64,000 nt of DNA from Candidatus Neomarinimicrobiota bacterium (GTDB lineage Bacteria; Fidelibacterota; Marinisomatia; SCGC-AAA003-L08; TS1B11). Shown here piece by piece: positions 26,055 through 33,384 of the stretch; position 1 is the stretch's first letter; every line of letters starts with the position of its first letter. The stretch is from positions 19,049-83,048 of the forward strand of contig JADFSS010000002.1 of the NCBI GenBank assembly GCA_022560655.1, given 5' to 3'. The notes beneath the pieces are model-generated. The model was not told the origin of the DNA. It made no database searches and was given only the letters and a program-made list of their open reading frames with translations. Both the position numbers and the translations under genes were made by a program.

Positions 26055-28610
26055 TTAGCACCGGGAGTACCCGCATGCCGGGCAGGTAACGCAGCCGCCC
26101 TCGTGGACGACATTGCCGCCGCAATGCGGGCATGTAATCATGGTCTTGGAACTAGGCTCCTCAGGGGTTGGCCCGCTGGCGGAAGAGTACCCAGGGGCAG
26201 GTTTTGGGCCGTCGGGTCTCAGGCCATTAGCACCGGCCCTGTCTCCAGCGCCGTTTTGAACAAGTTCCCACGGCCGTTTCTGTCGCTCGCCCAGATAGCG
26301 GCCCAGCGCCTGGCCAATGGCGTCCGGCGTCGACAGAATGAGGCGGCCTTGTTCCCAGGTTGGGCTGGGGCCGCTGATGCCTCTGAGCTGCTTCACGATT
26401 TCCCACGGATCCACGCCGGACCGAAGGTTCAGTGATATCAAGCGACTGATGGCTTCGGCCTGGGTGGACGCGGCGCCGCCAGCCTTACCGATCGTGGTGA
26501 AGACCTCGCAGAGCCCACGCTCATCCTCGTTGATGGTGATGTAGAGATTGCCCTCGCCGGTCCGGACCCTGCGCGTGACACCCCCGGTTATCTCCGGTCT
26601 GGGGCGGGGGTGCAGTTGTGGCCGGCCCATGAGGCTCTCAGAAACAGCGACGGAGGGTTGAGCCTGGGCATCAACGGTGCTCTCAGAATCACCGGATTGT
26701 CCGTCACGGTCAGCCTCTGGCTCATGAGGTGGCGGCTCATTTCCCTGTGGCTGGGACTGCTCGTCGGATATCAGGATACCCTCACGCGAACCCTCCCGGT
26801 AGACGGTAATGCCCTTTAGGCCTTCATGATAGGCGGCCATGTAGATCTCCGCCACCGTCTCCGCGGAGATGTCCTGGGGCAGATTCACCGTAGAAGAAAT
26901 GGAGCTGTCGACGAAGCGCTGGATAACACCCTGTAGCTTCACCCGAAAAAAGGGGTCAATCTGGTGTGCGGTTGTGACATACTCGGGCATATCGCCGTCA
27001 GTCCCAAACAGATTCTTGATAATGGGGTGATAGACGGTGTATTCCCGGAAAGTATCGCCCAGCCCCTCATTCCGCTTTACGCGGCGCTTGTAGGAAGTGG
27101 CGAAAATCGGCTCGATGCCAGAGGTCACCTGGGCGACGATCGCCCCCGAGCCGGTAGGTGGCACAGTCAGAATGGTTACGTTGCGAATCCCCTGCTCTCT
27201 GATGTCCGTGCGCAGATTCTCCGGCAGGCTGGGTATGAAGTGGCTCTGGCGATAGCCGTCCCACTCAAAGTTGGGGAAGACGCCCTTTTCAGCTGCAAGA
27301 CTGATGGAAGTTGCGTAGGCCGTGTCCCGCATGGTTCTCATGATCTCCTCTACAGCTTGGAGCGCCTCATCACTGTCGTACCGGATGCTCCGGCGCACCA
27401 GCATGTCGCCCAAACCAAGAATGCCCAGTCCAATGCGGCGATCGTTCTTGGCGTTTTCTTGCTGGATGGGGAGGGCATGGCGGTCAATGTTGTAATCGAT
27501 CACATTATCGAGGAAGCGGGTGGCCACGCTCACCGTCTCATCAAACGCCGCCATCATAAACTGGCCATCGGCATCCACAAAGCGCTCCAGGTTGATGCTG
27601 CCCAGATTGCAACAGCCACCATCGGGCAGCGGCTGCTCGGCGCAGGGGTTGGTGGAAACCAGCGGGCTGCAATACTCCCCGTTATGGTAGTCCCGCATGG
27701 TGTCCCAGAATATGAGCCCCGGTTCGGCGCTGGCATGGGCCGCGGCAATGATCTCATGCCATAATTCCTGGGCGCGGACCGTGCGGTAGACCTCACCGCC
27801 CCACCGCAGTTCGAAGTCCTGATCCTGCTCCACCGCATGCATGAACTCATGGGTGAGCAGGACGGAGATATTCGAGTACATCACCTTGTCCAGATTTTTC
27901 TTGATCGTGATGAAGCTTTCAATATCGGGATGATCAACCCGCAGGGTTTGCATGTTTGCACCCCGGCGCCCGTGCTGTGCGATCGTATTGGTGTTCGTGC
28001 TGAACAGGTCCATGAAGCCGATGGGGCCGCACGACTCCCCGCCCGTGCCGGCGATGGGCGAACCGGACGGCCGCAGGGTCGACAGGTCGTGGCCGCAGCC
28101 GCCGCCATACTTGTAGGTCAACGCCTCGTCAAAAATAGCCTGGTAGATGGCACTGATGGCATCCTCCTTGATGGCCACAACATAGCAGTTATTGAGGGTC
28201 GTCTTGATATCTTCACGCCCCGCGCCGTGCATAATGCGACCGCCAGGAACGAAGCGAAAATCCTCCAGGAGGTACAAGAATCGACCTTCCCACTGGCGCC
28301 TCAACTCCGGGGTGGCTTCCACGCCGGCAATGGCCCTGGCCTGGCGCACCCACAGATCCCACGGGTGGCTCTCTCCCGGCGCCAGATATTTGGCCCGCAA
28401 CACGTCCCTGGCGATTTCGTCATCCTGATAATAGGCGTCCAATTTGTACTTTGGGGGCGACTGTTCGTCGCGGGTCTTGGGGGGCAAGGAGGCCTCGGCC
28501 ATCCTGCCACGCCCGTTTCCAGTCTCGGCAGGCTCTAAGGGAAGCCTTGTTCCTGTGCCAGGGGCCCCGATAATCGTTTCAAAGAAATCAAATTCCATCG
28601 CTTCGGCCAT
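26055..28610 (-). CDS. nrdJ: Adenosylcobalamin-dependent (class II) ribonucleotide reductase
   Basis: An 851-residue enzyme reducing ribonucleotides with a B12-derived thiyl radical. Key segments are GGRIMHGAGREDIKTTLNNC (first redox Cys), STNPCAEQPLPDGGCCNLGS (radical Cys in the NPCxEQPL context), and a C-terminal CPHCGG...CVTCPACGY tail with four paired cysteines. The start at 28610 follows AAGGAGGAG by 8-10 nt; the frame is open upstream to 28760 without family similarity. An NrdR box lies 145 nt upstream. No NrdA/B pair is in the window. Confidence 0.96.
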   Translation of the reverse strand: MAEAMEFDFFETIIGAPGTGTRLPLEPAETGNGRGRMAEASLPPKTRDEQSPPKYKLDAYYQDDEIARDVLRAKYLAPGESHPWDLWVRQARAIAGVEATPELRRQWEGRFLYLLEDFRFVPGGRIMHGAGREDIKTTLNNCYVVAIKEDAISAIYQAIFDEALTYKYGGGCGHDLSTLRPSGSPIAGTGGESCGPIGFMDLFSTNTNTIAQHGRRGANMQTLRVDHPDIESFITIKKNLDKVMYSNISVLLTHEFMHAVEQDQDFELRWGGEVYRTVRAQELWHEIIAAAHASAEPGLIFWDTMRDYHNGEYCSPLVSTNPCAEQPLPDGGCCNLGSINLERFVDADGQFMMAAFDETVSVATRFLDNVIDYNIDRHALPIQQENAKNDRRIGLGILGLGDMLVRRSIRYDSDEALQAVEEIMRTMRDTAYATSISLAAEKGVFPNFEWDGYRQSHFIPSLPENLRTDIREQGIRNVTILTVPPTGSGAIVAQVTSGIEPIFATSYKRRVKRNEGLGDTFREYTVYHPIIKNLFGTDGDMPEYVTTAHQIDPFFRVKLQGVIQRFVDSSISSTVNLPQDISAETVAEIYMAAYHEGLKGITVYREGSREGILISDEQSQPQGNEPPPHEPEADRDGQSGDSESTVDAQAQPSVAVSESLMGRPQLHPRPRPEITGGVTRRVRTGEGNLYITINEDERGLCEVFTTIGKAGGAASTQAEAISRLISLNLRSGVDPWEIVKQLRGISGPSPTWEQGRLILSTPDAIGQALGRYLGERQKRPWELVQNGAGDRAGANGLRPDGPKPAPGYSSASGPTPEEPSSKTMITCPHCGGNVVHEGGCVTCPACGYSRC

Positions 28611-28686
28611 GCGACCATCTCCTCCTTGAGGGTAAAAGACTTCCTCTGCTTCAAGCGGATACCTGGCAACTGTTAGGTATACGGGG

Positions 28687-28703
28687 GCGGCATGAAATGC
28701 CGC
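28687..28703 (-). other. Hairpin in the nrdJ leader
   Basis: A perfect 7-bp stem, GCGGCAT/ATGCCGC with a 3-nt loop, lies 77 nt before the nrdJ start inside the presumed leader. There is no T-run and no recognisable cobalamin-riboswitch box around it, so its role is unknown. Confidence 0.3.
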
Positions 28704-28754
28704 GCAAAATGTAGGCCGCCTAAAATTAGGGTGCAAGTAAAAATGTGGCCTGGA

Positions 28755-28770
28755 CCACAAAATATTGTGG
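28755..28770 (-). promoter_or_regulatory. NrdR box upstream of nrdJ
   Basis: On the minus strand the sequence is CCACAATATTTTGTGG, a 16-bp inverted repeat. It fits the NrdR consensus acaCwAtATaTwGtgt at essentially all core positions. NrdR is the ATP/dATP-sensing repressor of ribonucleotide reductase genes. A second box at the usual spacing of about 31 bp was not found. Confidence 0.6.
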
Positions 28771-28856
28771 AGCAGTTCGAAGTATGAACTAGATGTTGCA
28801 GCGCAGGTTCACCAGGTAGATCGTGGCCCAACCGCGCAAGAACTCATATTGGTGTC

Positions 28857-28886
28857 TTGTGTTGGCAGGATAAGGCCCGGTAAATT
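28857..28886 (+). promoter_or_regulatory. Possible promoter of tRNA-Gly
   Basis: TTGTGT (28857-28862) and TAAATT (28881-28886) are 18 nt apart and place a start about 6 nt before the tRNA. Both boxes are imperfect matches to the sigma-70 consensus. Confidence 0.35.
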
Positions 28887-28898
28887 GGATTGGCCCGT

Positions 28899-28969
28899 GC
28901 GGGTGTAGTTCAATGGCAGAACACCAGCTTCCCAAGCTGGTTACGAGGGTTCGATTCCCTTCACCCGCT
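28899..28969 (+). tRNA. tRNA-Gly (anticodon CCC)
   Basis: A 71-nt cloverleaf. Acceptor arms GCGGGTG and CACCCGC pair fully, and the discriminator is T, as in bacterial tRNA-Gly. The anticodon stem CCAGC/GCTGG holds loop TTCCCAA with CCC at 28931-28933. The T-arm has GGTTCGATT. No CCA is encoded. It reads GGG codons. Confidence 0.96.
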
Positions 28970-29053
28970 CAATCTTCAGGCTGTCGCCGGTCGCGGGCTT
29001 GCGGTAGCCCATGAGCGGAAACATTGGCCTCAATTACCAGAGAGCGTACCGAC

Positions 29054-30196
29054 ATGATCAACAACAGACTCTCGCCGAAACGAATCCTGCCACCGAATCT
29101 GGCCGTAGCCGTGCTCGTGGGACTGGGTGCCATCCTTAGTGCCCAGACACTGACAGTGACCGGTCAGGGGATGGCCATGACCCGCGATGCTGCGTTGTCT
29201 GCCGCCAAGCGTGATGCCGTGGAGAAAGGGGTCGGCGTGGTGGTTGCCAGCGAAACGCTGGTAAAGAATTTTCAGGTGGTGGAGGACCGTATTCTGAGCA
29301 AAGCCAACGGGTTCGTAAAGACCTACGAAGAGCGGTCAGCCAGCCAGGGCCCTGATGGACTGTGGACAGTAACGATTGAGGCCGTCGTAACAGATATCCT
29401 GGACGAGGTGGTGAAGGATCAGTTGGCACTGGACCTCTTGCTATCGTGGGTGCGGCACCCACGGTTCATGATCATGATCGATGAGACCAACATTGATGAT
29501 CCCAACTCCATCGTAGCCGAAACGGAGATTGGGCGGGCGCTGGCGGCCAAGGGGTTCAGTATCGTCAGCCCGAGCCAGAGCGAGGCCTTGCGGCAGAGGA
29601 ATATCAGCCTGGCCTCCATTCAGGGAAATGCGGCCCAGGCCGCTGGCGTGGCAGCCGAGTTTGGCGCCGAGTACATCATTGTGGGCATCGCTAGCTCCAA
29701 AGCCGTAACCCATCCCATGCTGGGCACGCGGCTCTCGGGCCAGGCGAACATCAGCGCTCAGGTGATCCGCGCGGATAATGCCGAAATCATGGCACAGGAG
29801 ACTTTCCACGGCAAGGGCACTCATATTGACGCCCGAACCGCCGGCGTGAGCGCCCTGAAACAGGCCGCCGGAAAAGTGAGCGACTACCTGTTGGCCGAAA
29901 CGGTCAGGCGCTGGAGCCTCGAACAATCCAACGCCCGTCTCGTTACCCTGCGAATTTCCGGGGTGACCTTCCAAAGCCGTCGGCAGATCATCGCCAGTCT
30001 GGGCAGCGAGATCGAGGGCATACAGTCGGTGGACCAGCGCAGCTTTGCCAGTGGGACGGTCACCTTGGCCCTGCGCTATACAGGCAGCAATGAGGACCTG
30101 GGATCGGCCCTGGACGGGAAAGATTTCGGGACCTATGCACTATTCGTTGTGGCCATGACGCCCAGCGGCTTAGATCTCACAGTCCAGGCCAAATGA
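29054..30196 (+). CDS. FlgT-like exported protein (flagellar assembly protein T N-terminal domain)
   Basis: A 380-residue exported protein. After a signal sequence (LAVAVLVGLGAILSA), residues 32-122 match the FlgT N-terminal fold: VTGQGMAMTRDAALSAAKRD, then VKNFQVVEDRIL and TVTIEAVVTDILDEVV. The middle (about 130-280) resembles the TolB-N/CsgG-like FlgT middle domain (FGAEYIIVGIASSK). In Vibrio, FlgT builds the H-ring around the LP-ring. Start ATG 29054 is preferred to TTG 29024. It heads a co-oriented set of five genes. Non-flagellar roles for this domain are known, so function is inferred. Confidence 0.75.
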   Translation: MINNRLSPKRILPPNLAVAVLVGLGAILSAQTLTVTGQGMAMTRDAALSAAKRDAVEKGVGVVVASETLVKNFQVVEDRILSKANGFVKTYEERSASQGPDGLWTVTIEAVVTDILDEVVKDQLALDLLLSWVRHPRFMIMIDETNIDDPNSIVAETEIGRALAAKGFSIVSPSQSEALRQRNISLASIQGNAAQAAGVAAEFGAEYIIVGIASSKAVTHPMLGTRLSGQANISAQVIRADNAEIMAQETFHGKGTHIDARTAGVSALKQAAGKVSDYLLAETVRRWSLEQSNARLVTLRISGVTFQSRRQIIASLGSEIEGIQSVDQRSFASGTVTLALRYTGSNEDLGSALDGKDFGTYALFVVAMTPSGLDLTVQAK

Positions 30197-30249
30197 CTCA
30201 CTGCCGTGGATTTCGAACGGCGTCCACCGTGCTGAAATGCTGACCGTGG

Positions 30250-30264
30250 TGGCAATCCCCTTGC
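30250..30264 (+). promoter_or_regulatory. Sigma-54-like promoter before the TPR/SLH lipoprotein
   Basis: TGGCAATCCCCTTGC has the sigma-54 GG and GC dinucleotides exactly 10 nt apart and a perfect TTGC -12 element; the -24 element matches TGGCA and then diverges. The predicted start near 30276 would leave a 79-nt leader before ATG 30355. Confidence 0.5.
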
Positions 30265-30354
30265 GGATGATGCTATCCATACCTACCTTCATTCCGAGCT
30301 ACTCTTGCGTCCCGCGCCATGTCATTCAGTGCCACCAGCGGAGGAGTTTTCACG

Positions 30355-31494
30355 ATGCGCGCTAAAGTATTGTTATCCCTTGCTTTGATAGGGCTAATGG
30401 GCTTGCCGGGGTGTGCTCCGAAGGTCGTATCACAGTCCGACCTGGACACGCCTGAGTACCACCAGCGGCTCGGTGTCCGCAGCCTTGAGAGCGGCGATTA
30501 TGCCCGGGCCGAGGCCGCCTTTCAGCGGGCGGTGGACCTGGACAAGAATTTTGCCCCCGGTTGGGGTGGGCTGGGCCTGACGCGAGCCTACATGATGGAC
30601 TTTCAGGATCGGGAAAAGGCCGTCAACAAAGCGGTGAAACTGGCCCCCAAGGATCCTACGGTCTGGATATTCCGCGGCCGGTACTGGCTTGCCAAGAGGT
30701 CGCTGGAGAAGAATTGGTTGAAGAAAGCCGAAGGCGATCTTAACCGTGCCGCCAAACTTGACCCCGGTAACGAGGCAGTCGATTACTATCTGGGCGAGGC
30801 CAGCTTCTACGGACTGAATTTTCAACAGGCTGGCGCACAATTTGCCAAGGTGGTTGACCTGAAGGGCGACTTGGCGGGCAAGGCGGATGAGATGTGGACC
30901 CTTTCGCAGAATATTGTCAGGGCCAGACCGGGCACAGACGCGGGCCGGAAGATCGCCATCAAGAGCGAGATCACCCGCTCCGACCTGGCGGTCCTCTTCG
31001 CTGAGGAGCTCAAACTCGCCGCCATATTCGAGCGTATGGCGCCCCCGAGCGCCGGGCAGGTGGGCTTCCGGCCCCCAGGGGCTTCGGAGACCCCAGCCGC
31101 CGCGATGGTTCCCCGGGATGTGGCCGGCCATTGGGCTGAGCCGTGGATCGTGGAGGCGTTGCAACTGGGCGTGTTCCAGGTGGATCCCGCAGGCAATTTT
31201 TCTCCCGACCAAACGGTAACTCGGGTCGACTATGCCATGGCCGTGCAACGCATCCTGGTTACGGCTACGAGGGACGCCTCACTGGACACCCGCTATTTTG
31301 GGGAGAACCCGTCACGCTTCGCCGATGTGCCCAGTAGCCACTTTGCCTACAATGCGATGGCGCTCTGTGCGGAGCGGGGCATCATGAAAGCCGACACATT
31401 CACCGGCCGGTTCGATCCGGGGGGCCACGTAACCGGAGCGGACGCCCTGCTCATCATCAGGGATTTTCAAACTGCGCTACGAACCACCTTTTAG
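30355..31494 (+). CDS. TPR lipoprotein with S-layer-homology region
   Basis: A 379-residue lipoprotein. The signal peptide ends in a lipobox (MGLPGC, Cys20). Residues 28-205 are TPR-like (LESGDYARAEAAFQRAVDL; DPTVWIFRGRYWLAK). Residues 255-375 contain SLH-type units: DVAGHWAEPWIVEALQLGVF and FADVPSSHFAYNAMALCAER, followed by VTGADALLIIRDF. SLH modules bind cell-wall polymers or act structurally at the outer membrane. The start at 30355 follows GGAGGAG by 8 nt. Together with its neighbours it suggests an envelope-spanning complex; the exact role is unknown. Confidence 0.8.
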   Translation: MRAKVLLSLALIGLMGLPGCAPKVVSQSDLDTPEYHQRLGVRSLESGDYARAEAAFQRAVDLDKNFAPGWGGLGLTRAYMMDFQDREKAVNKAVKLAPKDPTVWIFRGRYWLAKRSLEKNWLKKAEGDLNRAAKLDPGNEAVDYYLGEASFYGLNFQQAGAQFAKVVDLKGDLAGKADEMWTLSQNIVRARPGTDAGRKIAIKSEITRSDLAVLFAEELKLAAIFERMAPPSAGQVGFRPPGASETPAAAMVPRDVAGHWAEPWIVEALQLGVFQVDPAGNFSPDQTVTRVDYAMAVQRILVTATRDASLDTRYFGENPSRFADVPSSHFAYNAMALCAERGIMKADTFTGRFDPGGHVTGADALLIIRDFQTALRTTF

Positions 31495-31563
31495 AGCGCA
31501 GTCCATAGAGTTCTTTTGAGCGCCACGCTGTCCCGCACAACGAAATTTCCAGGGAGAAAACCT

Positions 31564-32475
31564 ATGCGACACAACAAACTTATGGTGACCGTGCTGCTTC
31601 TGCTCCTTTCCGTAGGCGCTGCGCGGGGCCAGGGATTGGGCGCCCCCGGGGCCGTCACCGAGCCGAATGAATTCGGTGTAGTGGACTATTCCATGCGGAT
31701 CATTACCGCCACGGGTATCGGCGCCATTCCTACCAATGCGCCCAATGTGGGCATGGCCCGGGCCAATGCGATTCGGGCGGCTAAATTGGACGCCCTGCGT
31801 AACCTCGTGGAGGCGGTGAAGGCGGTGCGAATCACGTCGGAGACCACTGTCATGAACAACATGGTTTCAAGTGATGTCATCCGAACACAGGTGGAAGCCA
31901 TGGTCCGGGGTGCCCGGCAGGTGGGGGACGTGAAATATCTGAGCGACGCGTCGGTGGAGCTCAGCATGACCGTGCCCATGAGCGGCATCATGGACGCCGT
32001 TCTCCCGGCCAGTGCCGCGGTGGCTACCCCCGGTGAAGACCAGCCCATTGCTTTCCTCCCAGGTATTGCTGGTGCTGCCAACCGCGCCCTTGCCCCGGCG
32101 GCTGGAGCTAGCGTTGCCCTCGCCATCGCGGGCCAGCCCATTACGGGTCTGATTATCGATACCCGCGGCTTGGGAGTCAAACCGTCCATGTCGCCCCGCG
32201 TGTTTACCAGCGATGGGTCGGTGATCTACGGCCCGGGCAACTATCCCCGCGACTTTGCTGTTACCCAGGGCGTGGTGGGCTACCACAAGGATATCGCCGC
32301 GGCCAAGCTCGATTCCCGCGTTGCGGGTAACCCGCTCACCATCAAGGGGACTGCAACCCAGGGCACGTTCGGCACCGATGTGGTTATCGCCACCCGCGAT
32401 GCCCAGCAGGCGGCGGGATATGCCGGCTTCGCGGAGGCCCTCAGCAATTGCCGGGTGATGTTCATCCTCGACTGA
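31564..32475 (+). CDS. LPP20/FlgP-type exported protein
   Basis: A 303-residue exported protein. A signal peptide (LMVTVLLLLLSVGAARG) is followed at residues 40-145 by an LPP20-like domain: ITATGIGAIPTNAPNVGMAR, then ANAIRAAKLDALRNLVEAVK and VELSMTVPMSGIMDAVL. LPP20 folds include Vibrio and Campylobacter FlgP, which forms basal disks under the outer membrane. The remaining 150 residues include repeated DTRGLGVKPSMSPRVF-type segments. There is no lipobox Cys. The start at 31564 lies 7 nt after AGGGAG. FlgP identity is inferred from fold and neighbours. Confidence 0.72.
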   Translation: MRHNKLMVTVLLLLLSVGAARGQGLGAPGAVTEPNEFGVVDYSMRIITATGIGAIPTNAPNVGMARANAIRAAKLDALRNLVEAVKAVRITSETTVMNNMVSSDVIRTQVEAMVRGARQVGDVKYLSDASVELSMTVPMSGIMDAVLPASAAVATPGEDQPIAFLPGIAGAANRALAPAAGASVALAIAGQPITGLIIDTRGLGVKPSMSPRVFTSDGSVIYGPGNYPRDFAVTQGVVGYHKDIAAAKLDSRVAGNPLTIKGTATQGTFGTDVVIATRDAQQAAGYAGFAEALSNCRVMFILD

Positions 32476-32590
32476 TGAGAGCGTGCGGTTGGGGCCAAAC
32501 GACACTCGCTCGCGATATTCTCGCCAGCCTACCGCTAGCTGTCTCCTAAGGCGGATCCGATAATCCCTCCGACCGGGCTTGAATGACGGC

Positions 32591-33352
32591 ATGACAGCTC
32601 CTTACCGGTATCTTCCGGTCTTACTGCCCATATTTCTAACTGCTCTATCGGCCCAGGACAAACAACTGTTCGGCCGGGTGACCTTTCCCCTGGGCAACGT
32701 CCAGATCCTGGTTCGGCCCAATCCGGGCTGGGGCAAAGCGATTATGAATCAGGACGTATTTGTGGGCGACAGGATCAGGACGGCACCCAAATCGCGCTGT
32801 GAGATTACCCTCGATGGAGGCGGGAAAGTCCGCATTGCGGAGAAAAGCGAGCTGCAGCTGACCGCTGCAAGTGTAACCCCCCTCCAGAAGGACTTCGGGG
32901 CGACAATTTTTTCGGGCCAGGTGTGGGTGGCGGCCAAGGCGGCTTTTGGTGAGACCAGGAACGTCGCTATCCGGGCGCCGACGGCAGTGGCCGCCATACG
33001 CGGCACCAAGTTCAGGACCATCGCCGACACGGCTGAGAGCTCGGTACTGGTGTACGAGGGCAATGTGGACGTTATCTGGGCGCAGGCCGGCGATGGTGGC
33101 CAGCAGGGCGATGGTGGCACCGGTGCACCGGACCCCATCAGGATTGGGCCGCCCCAGGAAGTAGCCCCGCCTGAGGAGGTGCCAGGCCCCTACGAGGTGT
33201 CACTGGAAGACTGGATCACCCTGGTTGAAGGCATGCAGATCAACGTCCGCTCGGACGGCCGCTACAATCTGTTCGAGTTTGATCAGGCGACCGATGATCA
33301 GTTGGAGTTTGTCCGCTGGAACAAAGACCTCGATCAACAACAGGGAGAATAG
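32591..33352 (+). CDS. FecR-domain exported protein
   Basis: A 253-residue exported protein. A short signal peptide ends near TALSAQ, and residues 30-165 form a FecR fold with the diagnostic IRAPTAVAAIRGTKFRT. The tail is Gly/Pro-rich (GDGGQQGDGGTGAPDP) and ends in an acidic helix. Unlike classical FecR there is no cytoplasmic helix or adjacent sigma factor; this free-standing type often neighbours CHASE2 cyclases. Start ATG 32591 is preferred to TTG 32579. The cyclase gene starts 32 nt downstream. Confidence 0.8.
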   Translation: MTAPYRYLPVLLPIFLTALSAQDKQLFGRVTFPLGNVQILVRPNPGWGKAIMNQDVFVGDRIRTAPKSRCEITLDGGGKVRIAEKSELQLTAASVTPLQKDFGATIFSGQVWVAAKAAFGETRNVAIRAPTAVAAIRGTKFRTIADTAESSVLVYEGNVDVIWAQAGDGGQQGDGGTGAPDPIRIGPPQEVAPPEEVPGPYEVSLEDWITLVEGMQINVRSDGRYNLFEFDQATDDQLEFVRWNKDLDQQQGE

Positions 33353-33384
33353 GGGTAAAACCGTGGCATCGCTTCGTCGGCTAA

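Noticed and set aside
26007..26435. 142-codon plus-strand frame over the nrdJ C-terminus
   Set aside because: It begins inside the terminator and mirrors the well-supported nrdJ coding sequence.
28611..28754. Cobalamin riboswitch in the nrdJ leader
   Set aside because: Only a short hairpin is seen. The conserved B12-box and long-range core elements could not be found, and the leader is too short for a full riboswitch.
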